A stretch of DNA of 64,000 bases from Pseudonocardia autotrophica (GTDB lineage Bacteria; Actinomycetota; Actinomycetes; Mycobacteriales; Pseudonocardiaceae): assembly GCF_003945385.1 (NCBI RefSeq), contig NZ_AP018920.1, positions 5,890,001 through 5,954,000 on the forward strand. The letters are read 5' to 3'. Shown here piece after piece: positions 1 to 31,341 of the stretch (position 1 is the stretch's first letter; every line of letters starts with the position of its first letter). The position numbers and the translations under genes are program-made. The notes under the pieces are model-generated. The model saw only the letters and a program-made list of their open reading frames with translations. It was not told the origin of the DNA and did not search any database.

Positions 1-3000
1 CCGGGTCAGCGGCAGCGCGTCGAGCAGCACCAGCGCGGCCGGGACCAGGTGCTCGGGCAGCGTCGCGCGGATCGCCTCCCGCACGGCGGCCGGATCAGGG
101 ACCCGGCCGGGTGCCGCGACGAGGTACCCGACCAGCCTGCGCACGCCGGGGGTGTCCTCCCGGGCGACGACGGCGGCCTGCCCGACGTCCGGATGGGCGA
201 GCAGCGCGGCCGCCACCTCGCCCGGCTCGATCCGGAAGCCCCGGATCTTCACCTGCTCGTCGACGCGGCCGGCGAACTCCAGCGCCCCGTCGGCGCGGCG
301 GCGCACCAGGTCACCGGTCCGGTAGCGGCGGGCGCCGTCGGGTGCGGCGACGAACCGGGACGCGGTGAGCGCGGGCAGCCCCCGGTAGCCGCGGGCCACC
401 CCGGGCCCGCCCAGGTACAACTCGCCGGTGACGCCGTCACCGAGCAGCTCCAGCCCGGGCCCGCGGACCTCGGCGACGGTCCCGGCCAGCGGGGTGCCGA
501 TCACCGGGTCGCCCGGCAGCACCGGGGCGGTGACGGCGTCGACGGTGGCCTCGGTGGGGCCGTAGACGTTCACCGCGTCGGTACCGGCGGCGGCGAGATC
601 GTCCCAGAGCCCGGACGGCACGGCCTCACCACCGGTGACGACCAGCGACGGCCGGTGCTCCCCGGTGAGCAGCCCGGCGTCCAGCGCCGCCCGCAGGAAC
701 GACGGCGGCAGATCGACGTGGTCGATCCGGTCCCGTCGGACGGTGGCGACCACCGCGTCCGGGTCGCCGAGCACGTCACGCAGGTGCAGCTCGTGCCCGT
801 CGAGCAGCCACAGCAGCGGATCGATCGCAGCGTCGAAGGAGAACGCGGCGCCGTGCAGCACCCGCAGTCGGCCACGGCCGGCGTGCAGCCCGGCCCGGTG
901 CGCGGCGAGCAGGCCCAGTGTCGACGCGTGATCGACCACGACCCCCTTCGGCCGGCCGGTCGAACCCGAGGTGAAGATCAGGTACGCGGCGTTGCCCGGG
1001 TGCAGCGGGGCGGTGCGGTCGGCGTCGGTGAGCGGTGCCGGATCGGCCGCGGCGAGCCGGGCCCGCACGTCCGGGGTGTCCAGGACGAGCGCGGGCACCG
1101 TCGCCGGTACCCGATGCGCCAGGTCGGCGGTGGTCACGACGAGCACCGACTCGGACTCCTCGAGCAGCATCCGCAGTCGCTCGTCGGGCAGCGCCGGATC
1201 GACCGGCAGGTAGACCGCGCCGGCCGCCCAGCAGGCGAGCGGGGCGATCACGGCGTCGGCGCTGCGGGCCAGCAGCACCGCGACGGTGCGCTCCGGGCCG
1301 GCAGCACACTCCGAACCGGCTCCGCCGGTGGTGCCCCCCGAACCGGCTCCGCCGGCAGTGCCCCCCGAACCGGCTCCGCCGGCGAGCACCCGGGCCAGCC
1401 GGTGCACCTGCGCCGCCAGCTCGGCGGTGTTGTGGCTCCCGTCCTCGGCGACCAGCGCGGTCCGGTCGGGGGCGGCCGCGGCGAGCCCTGCCAAGAGCTC
1501 CCCGAGCAGCGACTCCGGCACCGGTTCCGGAGCGGGCCCACGGCCCGCCGCGACGATCCGGTCCCGGTCGGCGCCGAGCAGGTCGACGGTCGCGACCGGG
1601 GCCTGCGGGTCGGCGGTGAGCGCGGTCAGCGCGCCGCGCAGCCGGGCGGTCCACCGCGCGGCGGGGACCGGGCCGACCACGTCCGGCCGGTGCTCCAGCG
1701 ACAGCAGCAACCGGCCGTCCTGCACGGCAGCGGTGACGGTCAGCGGATGCTCGGTGGCGTCCCGGCCCTGCACCGCGGAGACCACCAGCCCGGCGTCGGC
1801 CTGGGCTCTGGCGAGCGCCTCGGTGTCCACCGGGTAGCTCTCGAACACGGTGAGCGTGTCGAACAGCTCCCGGCTCCCGGCGGCCCGCCCGATCGCGGCG
1901 AGCCCGAGGTGCTGGTGCTCCAGCAGTCCGGCCTGCTCGTCCTGCACCCGCCGGGTCAGCTCGGCGACGGTCTCGCCGGGACGCAGCCGGACCCGCACCG
2001 GGACCGTCTCCACGAACAGCCCGACCATCTCCTGCGCCCCGGGCAGATCCGCCGGACGCCCGGACACCACGGCGCCGAACACCACGTCGTCGCGGCCGAG
2101 ACCGCGGGCCAGCGCCAGCCCCCACGCCACCTGCACCAAGGTGTTCACGGTGACCCCGGTCCGGCGGCCGAGCGCGACCAGCTCCGCCGTCTCCGCCGTC
2201 GTCACCGGCACCTCGATCCGCACCGGCAGCACCGGCTCGGGTGCACCGCCGGGCGGGCCGAGCAGGGTCGGCTCGTCGAGATCGGCGAGCGCGGCCGACC
2301 AGGCCCGCTCGGCGGCCGCGGTGTCCCGCGCGGCGAGCAGCCGCAGGTGCTCCCGATAGGGCACCGGGACCGGTCCGGCGGCGCCGCCCGCGGCGAGCTG
2401 TAGCAGCTCGCGGACCAGCAGCGGGGTGGACCAGCCGTCGAGCAGCAGATGGTGGCTGGTGAACAGCAGCCGGTGCCGGCCCGGCGCGAACCGGACGAGG
2501 GCGAATCGCAGCAGCGGCGCGATGGCCGGATCGAACCGCTGCAGGCGATCGGCGGCGGCCAGTGCGTCGGCAGCGGCCTCCGGGTCGGCGGCACCGGTGA
2601 GGTCCACCTCCGACCACGGCGCTGCGAGCCCCGGCGCGGCGACGACCTGCACGAACCCGCCGCCGGCCCGCGGATGCAGCGCGACCCGCAGGTTCTCGTG
2701 CCTGGTCAGCAGCGCGTCCGCGGCCGACCGCAGGCGCCCCGGATCCAGCTCGCCGGTGAGGTCGTAGCTCCACTGCACGGTGTAGACGTCCGGGCCGTCG
2801 CCGATCGCCGCGGTGTGGAACGCCATGCCCTGCTGCAGCGGGGTCAGCGGCCAGGCGTCGACGAAACCGGGCCGGTCGCGTTCGAGCGCGTCCACCTCGG
2901 CCTGGGTCAGGCCGGTGGCGAGCAGATCGGACGGGGTGCGCCCGCCGGCGTCCGGTGCGTAGCCGGCGTCGATCCCGTCGACGACGGCGTCGGCGAGCCG

Positions 3001-6000
3001 GTCCAGCTCGGCACCCGGGCGCAGCGCAGCCGGGGCGGTGAGGTCCAGGACGAGCTCGCCGTCGTCGAGCACCGCGTTGACGATCAGCGCGTGCGACACC
3101 GGGCGTCCCGGGTCGGCCGCGCCGCCCAGCGTGGCGGCCTCCGGGGCGCCGGTCCACGCGGCGGAAGCGCCGGAAGCGCCGCCGGTGTCGAACCGGCCCA
3201 GGTAGTTGACGAGCGCCTCGCCGCGGTGCGCGGGCAGCCGGCCGGCCGTGACCAGCAGACCGTGCCCGATGCCGCCGCGCGGCGCGGCGCGCAGCGCCTC
3301 CTTGGCCGCCTTGAGCCGCGCGGCCGGATCCGGCTGCGGCTCCAGCCGGACCGGGTGCATCGAGGTGAACCAGCCGACGGTGCGGGTCAGGTCGGCGCCG
3401 GGGACCAGGTCCTCCTCGCGTCCGTGGCCCTCGACGTCGACGGTGCGCGCCGTCCGGCCGTCGGACAGATCCAGGGCCGCCCCGACCCCGGCCAGCAGCA
3501 GCTCCGCCGGTCCGGCCCGGAACCGGGCCGCGACCTCCAGCAGCGCGGCGGTCCGGTCGGCCGCGATCGTGCGGCGCACGGTCCGGGCGGTGGCGACGGT
3601 GTCCCGCCGCGGATCGGGCAGCCGCCGGGGCTGCGCTCCCGCGGTCACCGACCGCCAGTGGTCGATCTCGTCGTCCAGCTCGTCCGCGGCGGCGCGGGCG
3701 GCGATCGCCCAGGCCCGGAACGGGGTGCCGACCGGATCGGGGGACGGCCGGTACCCGGCCGCGGCGGCCGCCACCGCCGCGGCCAGGTCGGCGACGAGGA
3801 TCCGCCAGGACACCCCGTCGACCGCCAGGTGGTGCACCACCAGCAGGACCCGGCCCTCGACGTCCGGGCCGGCCGGGTAGTGCACGACGCGCAGCATGAT
3901 GCCGCGCTCCGGATCGAGCCGGGCCGGGACACCGAGCCCGTGCTCGCGGGCCGCCGGATCGCCCGGCGCCGCGGGCACCGTCTCGACCAGCGCCGCGGCG
4001 TCGATCGTGCCGCCCGTGCCGCCGGTGCCCGGTTCGGGCACCTCCAGCACCGGATCGTCGCCCGGGACGAGCCGGGCCCGCAGCAGATCGTGGGTGTCCA
4101 GCAGCGCCTGCACACCCGCGACCAGATCGGCGGTGCGCAGGCCCGCCGGGGCACGCAGCAACCGGGCCTGGCTGGTGGCGCGGATCGGGCCGCCGTCGGC
4201 GAGCAGATCGTGGGCGACCGGCAGCAACGGCACCCGGCCGGTGCCCGCGATCCGCAGCGCGGGCGGCACGTCCCCGGCATCGCCGGGAGCGGCGAGCGCG
4301 GCGCGGGCCAGTGCCGCCACCGTGCGGTGCTCGAACACGTCGCGCGGGCGCAGCGTGAGCCCGGCCGCCCTGGCCCGGGTGACCAACGCGATCGAGCTGA
4401 TGCTGTCCCCGCCGAGGGAGAAGAAGTCGTCGTCGGCGCCGACCGTGCCGATCCCGAGGATCCCGCCGACGAGATCGGCCAGTACCGCCTCGACCGGCGT
4501 GCCCGGCGCCCGCCCGGAGCCGGCACCCGGGGCCGGATCGGGCAGCGCCCGCCGGTCGATCTTGCCGTTGCCGGTCAGCGGGATCGCGTCGAGCACCACC
4601 AGCACCGCGGGCACCATGTGCTCGGGCAGCAGCGCCGCGGCGTGCGCCCGGACCGCGGCCGGGTCCACCGGAGCCGGGCCGGTCGGCACCAGATAGCCGA
4701 CCAGCCGGGGGCCGGTGCCGTCGTCACGGGCGACGACGGCGGCCCGCCCGACGTCCGGGTGTGCGGCCAGCACGACCTCCACCTCGCCCGGCTCGATCCG
4801 GAACCCGCGCACCTTCACCTGGTCGTCGGCCCGGCCGAGGTGCTCGACGACGCCGCCGGGCCGGATCCGCCCCAGGTCACCGCTGCGGTAGCGGCGCGCA
4901 CCACCGGGGGCGGCCACGAACCGGGAGGCGGTCAGGCCGGGCCGGCCCAGGTAGCCGCGGGCGACCCCGGCGCCGCCGACGTACAGCTCACCGGTCGCGC
5001 CGGGCAGCACCGGCGCCAGGCCGCCGTCGAGCAGTTCCAGCTGCAGGTCCGGGATCGGGCCACCGATCGGGCTGCCACCGGCGGCCGCCGACGCCGGGTC
5101 CAGCGGCCGGTAGGTGACGTGCACGGTGGTCTCGGTGATCCCGTACATGTTCACCAGCCGGGGCCGGTCGGGGTGCCTGCCGTACCAGCCGGCGAGCGTG
5201 CGCGGTTCGAGCGCTTCCCCGCCGAAGACGACGGCGCGCAGATCGGGCAGCCCGGCCGGGTTCGCGGCGTCGGCCGCGTCGAGCCCGGCGAACGCCGACG
5301 GGGTCTGGTTGAGCACGGTGACCCGCTCCCGGCGCAGCAGCGCGTGCAGGTCCTCCGGGGAGCGGGCGGTGTCGTGGTCGACCACCACCACGGTGCCGCC
5401 GGTCAGCAGCGGGCCGAACAGCTCCCACACCGAGAAGTCGAAGGCGTAGGAGTGGAACAGCGTCCACACGTCGTCCGGGCCGAAGCCGAACCAGCCGTCG
5501 GTGGCGTCCAGCAGCCGGGTGACGTTGCCGTGCCCGACCACCACCCCCTTCGGACGGCCGGTGGAACCGGAGGTGTGGATCACGTAGGCGGCGTGGTCGG
5601 GGTGCAGCCCCGGCGGCACGGCGGGGACCTCCGGTGCTCCGGGGTCCGCCGGGTCGCCGGGCCCGGGCAGCGCGACGACCGGGGTGCCGGCGAACCGGGC
5701 GGGATCGGCGCCCGGCGCGGCCAGCACCAGCAGCGGGGAGGTGTCGGCCAGGATCGCCGCGGTGCGCTCGGCCGGATGGTTCGGGTCCAGCGGCACGTAG
5801 GCGGCGCCGCTGCGCAGCACCCCGAGCACCGCCGCGACCAGCTCCGCCGAGCGGGGCAGGTACAGCCCGATCCGGGTCTCCGGCCCGGCGCCGCGGGCCA
5901 GCAGCGGCCCGGCGATCCGGGCCGCCCAGTCGTCCAGCTCGGCGTGGCTGAACCGGCGGTCGCCGTCGACGACCGCGGTGCGCTGCGCGATCGCGGGACC

Positions 6001-7442
6001 ATGGGCGGCGGTCAGCTCCGCGCGGGCCTGCGGGATCGTCGCCGGGGCCCGGCCCGGGGCGGTCGCGCCGGCCGGCGGGGCCAGCGCCGCCGCGCTGCGC
6101 TCCCGGTCCGCCGGGGTGTCGAGCCCGATCCCGGCGACCGGTGCCTGCGGGTCCGCCACCAGCGCCGACAGTGCCGCGACCGTGCGGGCGGCCAGCTCCG
6201 CGGCGGCATCGGCGTCGACGACGTCGAGCCGGTGCCGCAGCACCAGGGTCAGGTCCGGGTCCTGCTCGGCCAGCACCGTCACCGGGTAGTGGGTGGCGTC
6301 GCGGATCTGCCCGCCGGTGACCTGCAGCCCGGCCGCGGTCTCCGCGCCGGCCAGCGCCTCGGCGTCCACCGGGTAGCTCTCGACGACCACCAGCGAGTCG
6401 AACAGCTCGCCCAGGCCGGTCTCCCGCTGGATCCGGGCCAGGCCGAGGTACTGGTGGTCCATCACCGCGGCCTGTTCGGCCTGGATCCGGGACAGCCAGG
6501 CCGCCGCCCGCTCCCCCGGGCGCAGCGCCACCCGGACCGGCAGGGTGTTGATGAACAGGCCCAGCATCGACTCGATGCCGGGCACCTCGGGCACCCGGCC
6601 GGACACCGTGGTGCCGAACACGACGTCGTCCCGGCCCAGGGTCCGGGCCAGCACCAGCGCCCACGCCGCCTGAACGACGGTGTTCACCGTGACCCCGCAG
6701 GAGCGGGCCAGCCCGGCGACGCCGTCGGCCAGGCCGGGCGGGAGCGCGACCGGCAGCGTGGCCGGGTCCCCGGCGGCCGGCGGCGCGCCCGGGGCGAGCA
6801 GCGTCGGGGTGTCCACACCGGACAGCGCGGCGCGCCAGCTGGCGGCCGCGGCGTCGGTGTCCTGTGCGGTGACCCAGCGCAGGTAGTCGCGGTAGGGCCG
6901 GACCGGCGGCGGGGTGCGGCCCGCGTAGTGCTCGAACAGCTCGCGGCCGAGCAGCGGCACCGACCAGCCGTCGAGCAGCAGGTGATGCACGGTCAGCAGG
7001 AAGCGGTGCTCGTCGGCGGCGGTGCGGGCCAGCGCGGCCCGCAGCAGCGGCGGCCGGGAGAGATCGAAGCGGATCCCGCGGTCCTGCGCGCACAGCCGCG
7101 CCCACTCGGCGTCCGGATCGGGCCGGGTGCGCAGGTCGTGCTCGGTCCACGGCACCTCGGCCCGCTCCGGCACGAGCTGCACGTACTCGCCGCTGCGCCG
7201 CGGACGCAGGCACACCCGCAGGTTCGGGTGCCGCGCCAGCACCGCGGCCAGGGCCGCCCGCAGCCGCGCCGGATCGAGCTCGCCGCGCACGGTCAGCTCG
7301 ATCTGCACGGTGTAGACGTCCGCGCCGCGGTCGTCGTAGGACGCCAGGAACAGCAGCCCCTCCTGCAACGGCGACAGCGGCAGCACGTCGGACAGGCCGC
7401 CCCGCCCCTGCCGCTGCCCGGTCGCACGCGTCGGCGCCGCCA

Positions 7443-7443
<1 letters not shown>
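1..7443 (-). CDS. Nonribosomal peptide synthetase, C-A(Thr)-T-E-C-A..., 3' end outside the window
   Basis: The second assembly-line protein of the siderophore locus; 2481 codons are visible and the frame is still open at base 1. Domains in order, with approximate residues: C with HHLLLDGWS (about 153); A with [10 protein letters not shown] (about 625); T with GGDSIS (about 1012); E with [10 protein letters not shown] (about 1205), EGHGRE, TVGWFT and NYLGR; C with HHLLLDGWS (about 1665); A with [10 protein letters not shown] (about 2160), running past its YRTGD and [11 protein letters not shown] cores. The specificity residues of the first A domain read D-F-W-N-V-G-M-V-H, almost the classical Thr code, and the E domain would make it D-(allo-)Thr. 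The second A domain reads D-A-D-D-V-G-V-V-D; two acidic pocket residues suggest a cationic side chain (Orn, Lys or Arg), but this is tentative. Both C domains have the SPLQEG / TPLQQG start usual after D-residues. The ATG overlaps the upstream TGA by one base (TGATG), so translation is probably coupled. The N-terminus resembles a COM acceptor. Confidence 0.95.
1311..1390. repeat. 27-bp tandem repeat, about three copies, inside the second NRPS gene
   Basis: Three units begin CCGAACCGGCTCCGCCGG at 1311, 1338 and 1365. They are in frame and encode a Gly/Ala/Ser-rich stretch of nine-residue repeats in the N-terminal part of the second A domain of this gene, before the A3 core. The length keeps the frame, so copy-number change would only lengthen a loop. 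Confidence 0.9.
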
Positions 7444-28157
<20,714 letters not shown>

Positions 28158-28216
28158 GGAGGTGCGACTCCTGTGGGGAAGGGCCGAGGTGGAGACGGCA
28201 GAACCGCCCGATCGAG

Positions 28217-28235
28217 TTAGCTGAGCCTAAGCAGA
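28217..28235. promoter_or_regulatory. DtxR/IdeR-type iron box upstream of the NRPS genes
   Basis: TTAGCTGAGCCTAAGCAGA matches the actinobacterial iron-box consensus TTAGGTTAGGCTAACCTAA at 13 of 19 positions. It lies 60 bp upstream of the NRPS ATG, in the divergent promoter shared with the multicopper oxidase. IdeR/DmdR repressors bind such boxes with Fe(II); repression in iron-rich cells is inferred. Confidence 0.7.
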
Positions 28236-28273
28236 TCTACGGAGAGGAGTCCAGAGGTGAGGGTGATGGATTA

Positions 28274-28294
28274 AGAGGTTTGCCTAACTTAGGC
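28274..28294. promoter_or_regulatory. Second iron box with a perfect GCCTAA-C-TTAGGC palindrome
   Basis: Positions 28274-28292 match the iron-box consensus at 13 of 19 positions. Overlapping them, 28282-28294 is a perfect inverted repeat with 6-bp arms (GCCTAA/TTAGGC) around one base. It ends about 40 bp before the multicopper oxidase start, so it probably covers that promoter. Confidence 0.7.
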
Positions 28295-28334
28295 TTCGTA
28301 TCAGGCTTACTGACCACGAGGAGGCAGTCCGCGG

Positions 28335-30449
28335 ATGGCCGAGGATTCGTCCACATCGGACGCGAGCCGGGTTCCCCGCCCGGTGCCACCGCTCCCGCCG
28401 AGCCCCCCGGTCACCCCGGTCCCGGCGGCTGTGCGACCGGAGCAGGTCCGTCCGTCCGGGGTGCTCCGGACCAGCCGGCGACGGTTCCTCGCGCACACCG
28501 CGCTGGCCGCCGCGGTGGCCGGCCTCGCCACCCGCGCCCGCCCCACCGGTGCACCACCGGACCAGGTCCTGCTGCCCGGGGTGAACGCGCCCGGCGGCCG
28601 CACCGTGCACGGCGGGCACGGTGGCGGTGGCGATCCGGTCACCGGCACCTACCGCCCGCCACCGGACGACGGCCGCGCGCTGCTGGCGCTGCGCCCGTTC
28701 ACCGATCCGCTGCCGCGGATGCCGGTGCTCACCGCGGCCCCCGGGCCCGACGGCGTGGCCCGGCTGACCGTGCGCCAGCGCACCGCGCAGGTACAGCTCC
28801 ACTCCGCGCTGCCCGGCACCCCGATGTGGACCTACGAGGGTGGCTTCCCCGGGCCGACGATCGAGGCGCGCCGGGGCGTCCCGCTGGAGATCGCCTGGAC
28901 CAACGAGCTGACCGGTCCGTACCCGGTGAAGGCGGTCGAGGTGCTGGACAACCGCGGCGACCTGCGCGAATGGGACCTGCCCGGTGCGCGCGGGGCGCAG
29001 CCGCTGCCGGCGGCCGCCGTGCTGCCCCCGTGGACGGTGGTGCACCTGCACGGCGCCGTGGTCGGCGGCGGCGCCGACGGCTGGCCGGAGAACGCCGTCG
29101 GCCCGACCGGCGTGCAGCTGACCCGCTACTCGAACGACCAGCCCGCCGCCGCGCTCTGGTACCACGACCACGCCATGCACGTGACCCGGCTGACCACGAT
29201 GGCCGGTCTCGGCGGCGGGTTCTACCTGCTGCGCGACGACGAGGACGACGCCGCCGGCCTGCCGTCCGGCGAGTACGAGATCCCGCTGATGATCTGCGAC
29301 CGCAATCTCGACACCGACGCCACGGGCCGGCTGACCGGCGAGCTGCTCTACAAGATCGTGCTCTACGACGGCCAGAGCGAGCGGCTACCGCGCTCCTTCA
29401 CCGGCCCGTTCACCCTGGTCAACGGCACGATCTGGCCCTATCTCGAGGTCGATCCCGCGCCGTACCGGCTGCGCGTGCTCAACGCCTCGTCGATCCGGCC
29501 CTACCACCTGATGCTGATCGACGAGGACGAGCAGGTGCTGCCCGAGGGCGTCGCACACCACGTCGGATCGGACGCCGGGCTGCTGCCCGGCGCGGTGGCC
29601 GGCGCCGAGGAGTTCGCGCTGGTCCCCGCGGAGCGGGCCGACGTGGTGATCGACTTCAGCGACTACGCCGGACGCACCCTGCGCTGGGTGGACGGCTCGG
29701 TGGCACCCGCGCCGTCCGACGACGTCATGCAGTTCCGGGTGCGGGACCGACCGGCCGGTCCGGCACCGGCCCGGACCGCCGTGCGGGACGGCACCGATCT
29801 CGCGCCCGGCTTCACCCGGATCACCGCCGACGTCGCCTCCCCGATCACCGACCGGATCGTGCTGATCACCCCGGCGTTCCCGGTGTCGGCCCGGATGTGG
29901 GAGATGACCGAGACCGACCGGGTCCCGGAGGCGCTCGCCGACGGCCCGGTCGACGGGATCGTCCAGATCGTCGACCACGACGGGGCCCTGCGCACCTTCC
30001 GCCGGATCGCCGCCGACTGGGCCGATCCGGTCACCGTGCACGCCCGCACCGAGGGCTGGGAGCGCTGGACCTGGCTGAACCTGGAGGGCCCCGGCGCGCC
30101 GCACCCCATGCACGTGCACGCGTTCACCTTCCAGGTGCAGCGGCGCGACCACTACGACGTCTCCGGCTGGACCTACCTGGTCCGCCCGGACGGGTCGTTC
30201 GGCGGCGGCACGAGGAGCCCGTTGCGGTTCGACCGGGCGGGCACCGTGACCGGCCCGGAGGCCGGCGCGAAGGACGTCGTCTCGCTCGGCGGCGGTCAGC
30301 TCATCAGCGCGATCGGCCGGTTCGGCCCGCACGCCGGGCGGTTCGTGCACCACTGCCACGTCTACGAGCACGAGGACCACCGGATGATGCGGCCGATCTC
30401 GCTGCTGCCGGACGGGGTCGTGGCGCTCGCCCCGCCCGAGCACGCGTGA
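28335..30449 (+). CDS. Tat-exported multicopper oxidase (CotA / phenoxazinone synthase type)
   Basis: A 704-residue secreted oxidase that couples one-electron oxidation of phenolic substrates or metal ions to reduction of O2 to water. A Tat-like signal (RRRFLAHTALAAAVAG, from about residue 48) precedes three cupredoxin domains. All four copper-binding motifs are present: HLHG (about 237), WYHDHAMH (274), HPMHVHAF (588) and HCHVYEHEDHRMM (671), so type 1 and trinuclear copper sites should form. The EHED..MM ending is typical of the CotA, bilirubin oxidase and phenoxazinone synthase group. GAGGAGG lies about 11 bases before the ATG. It diverges from the NRPS genes across a promoter with two iron boxes, so co-regulation is likely. 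Its job here is not known: ferroxidase activity, catechol oxidation and peptide tailoring are all possible. It meets the SIP gene tail to tail with 10 bp between. Confidence 0.93.
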   Translation: MAEDSSTSDASRVPRPVPPLPPSPPVTPVPAAVRPEQVRPSGVLRTSRRRFLAHTALAAAVAGLATRARPTGAPPDQVLLPGVNAPGGRTVHGGHGGGGDPVTGTYRPPPDDGRALLALRPFTDPLPRMPVLTAAPGPDGVARLTVRQRTAQVQLHSALPGTPMWTYEGGFPGPTIEARRGVPLEIAWTNELTGPYPVKAVEVLDNRGDLREWDLPGARGAQPLPAAAVLPPWTVVHLHGAVVGGGADGWPENAVGPTGVQLTRYSNDQPAAALWYHDHAMHVTRLTTMAGLGGGFYLLRDDEDDAAGLPSGEYEIPLMICDRNLDTDATGRLTGELLYKIVLYDGQSERLPRSFTGPFTLVNGTIWPYLEVDPAPYRLRVLNASSIRPYHLMLIDEDEQVLPEGVAHHVGSDAGLLPGAVAGAEEFALVPAERADVVIDFSDYAGRTLRWVDGSVAPAPSDDVMQFRVRDRPAGPAPARTAVRDGTDLAPGFTRITADVASPITDRIVLITPAFPVSARMWEMTETDRVPEALADGPVDGIVQIVDHDGALRTFRRIAADWADPVTVHARTEGWERWTWLNLEGPGAPHPMHVHAFTFQVQRRDHYDVSGWTYLVRPDGSFGGGTRSPLRFDRAGTVTGPEAGAKDVVSLGGGQLISAIGRFGPHAGRFVHHCHVYEHEDHRMMRPISLLPDGVVALAPPEHA

Positions 30450-30459
30450 GCGGGCGGGC

Positions 30460-31341
30460 CTACAACCCCGCGTCGGTGTAGATCCGGTCGACGGCGTCGT
30501 CGTAGTCGTCGTCGTCCGGGTTCTCGGCGTCGGCGACCGCGAGCTTCGCGGCGAGCTCCTCGGCGAGTGCGTCGTAGCGGGCCTGCCAGCGTTCGGCGTC
30601 CGGACGCCAGTACCCGACGACGGTGTAGGCCCCCGCCGGGAGGCCCCGCTCGTGGCGCAGGTGCTTGCGGGCCCGGCGGCAGGCGTCGGTCTCCCCGGCC
30701 ACCCAGACGTAGTCGGCGCCGTCGGTGGCGAGCTCGCAGGACTGCACCTCGGCCAGCAGCCGCTCGCCCAGGTCCATCGGGTCGGGCACGTGCAGCCAGC
30801 GGATCTCGACGCCGTCGCGACCGGGCAGCTCCTGCTCCTCGGCGGCGTCGGCGACCAGGATCAGCGCGAGCGCCGACCGGCCGCCGGGCAGCTCCTCCAG
30901 GATCCGCCCGATCGCGGGCAGTGCGGTCGCGTCCCCGACCAGCACGACCCGCCGGGCGTCCTCGGGCGGCTGGTAGCGGCCGTGCGCCGGGCCGAGCGCG
31001 ATCCGGGCGCCGGGCTGCGCCTGCGCCGCCCAGGTCGCGCCGACACCGCCCTCGTGCAGCAGCAGATCGATCCACACCTCGCCGGTGTCCGGGTCCTGAC
31101 GGCGGATCGTGTAGTTGCGCACCGGTGCCGGGACGGTGCCGGGCGGGTCCTGCTCCTTGCCGTCGATCTCGACCGGGACGACCGGGGAGTCCTCGCCGGG
31201 ATGCGGGAAGAGCACCCGGCAGTAGTCGTCGGCCAGGCCCTTCACCTGGTAGCCGGCGAGCTCGTCACCGTCCAGGACCACCCGCACCATGTGCGGGGTG
31301 ATCCGCCGGACGTCGCGAACGGTCGTGATCCAGTAGGGCAC
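30460..31341 (-). CDS. Siderophore-interacting protein (SIP/ViuB-type ferric-siderophore reductase)
   Basis: A cytoplasmic flavoprotein of 293 residues, last gene of the uptake operon. SIP-family enzymes reduce Fe(III)-siderophores with NAD(P)H through FAD, releasing Fe(II). The FAD motif RNYTIR is at residues 75-80, followed by LLLHEGGVGATWA for the FAD phosphates, an NAD(P)-binding half starting VVLVGDATALPAIG, and the GYWR element near the end that is usual in this family. The C-terminus is very acidic. The GTG start has AAGGAG six bases upstream. The first 77 bases overlap the end of the ABC half-transporter gene, so translation may be coupled. This is the expected partner for both uptake systems in the operon. 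Confidence 0.93.
   Translation of the reverse strand: MPYWITTVRDVRRITPHMVRVVLDGDELAGYQVKGLADDYCRVLFPHPGEDSPVVPVEIDGKEQDPPGTVPAPVRNYTIRRQDPDTGEVWIDLLLHEGGVGATWAAQAQPGARIALGPAHGRYQPPEDARRVVLVGDATALPAIGRILEELPGGRSALALILVADAAEEQELPGRDGVEIRWLHVPDPMDLGERLLAEVQSCELATDGADYVWVAGETDACRRARKHLRHERGLPAGAYTVVGYWRPDAERWQARYDALAEELAAKLAVADAENPDDDDYDDAVDRIYTDAGL

Noticed and set aside
776..3157. Minus-strand frame of 793 codons overlapping the second NRPS gene
   Set aside because: Out of frame with the NRPS and Arg-rich without motifs; the real NRPS frame is open through to base 1.
31265..31341. Frameshift between the ABC half-transporter and SIP genes
   Set aside because: Both proteins are complete with their expected ends, and the SIP start has a good ribosome site; a 77-bp overlap explains it.
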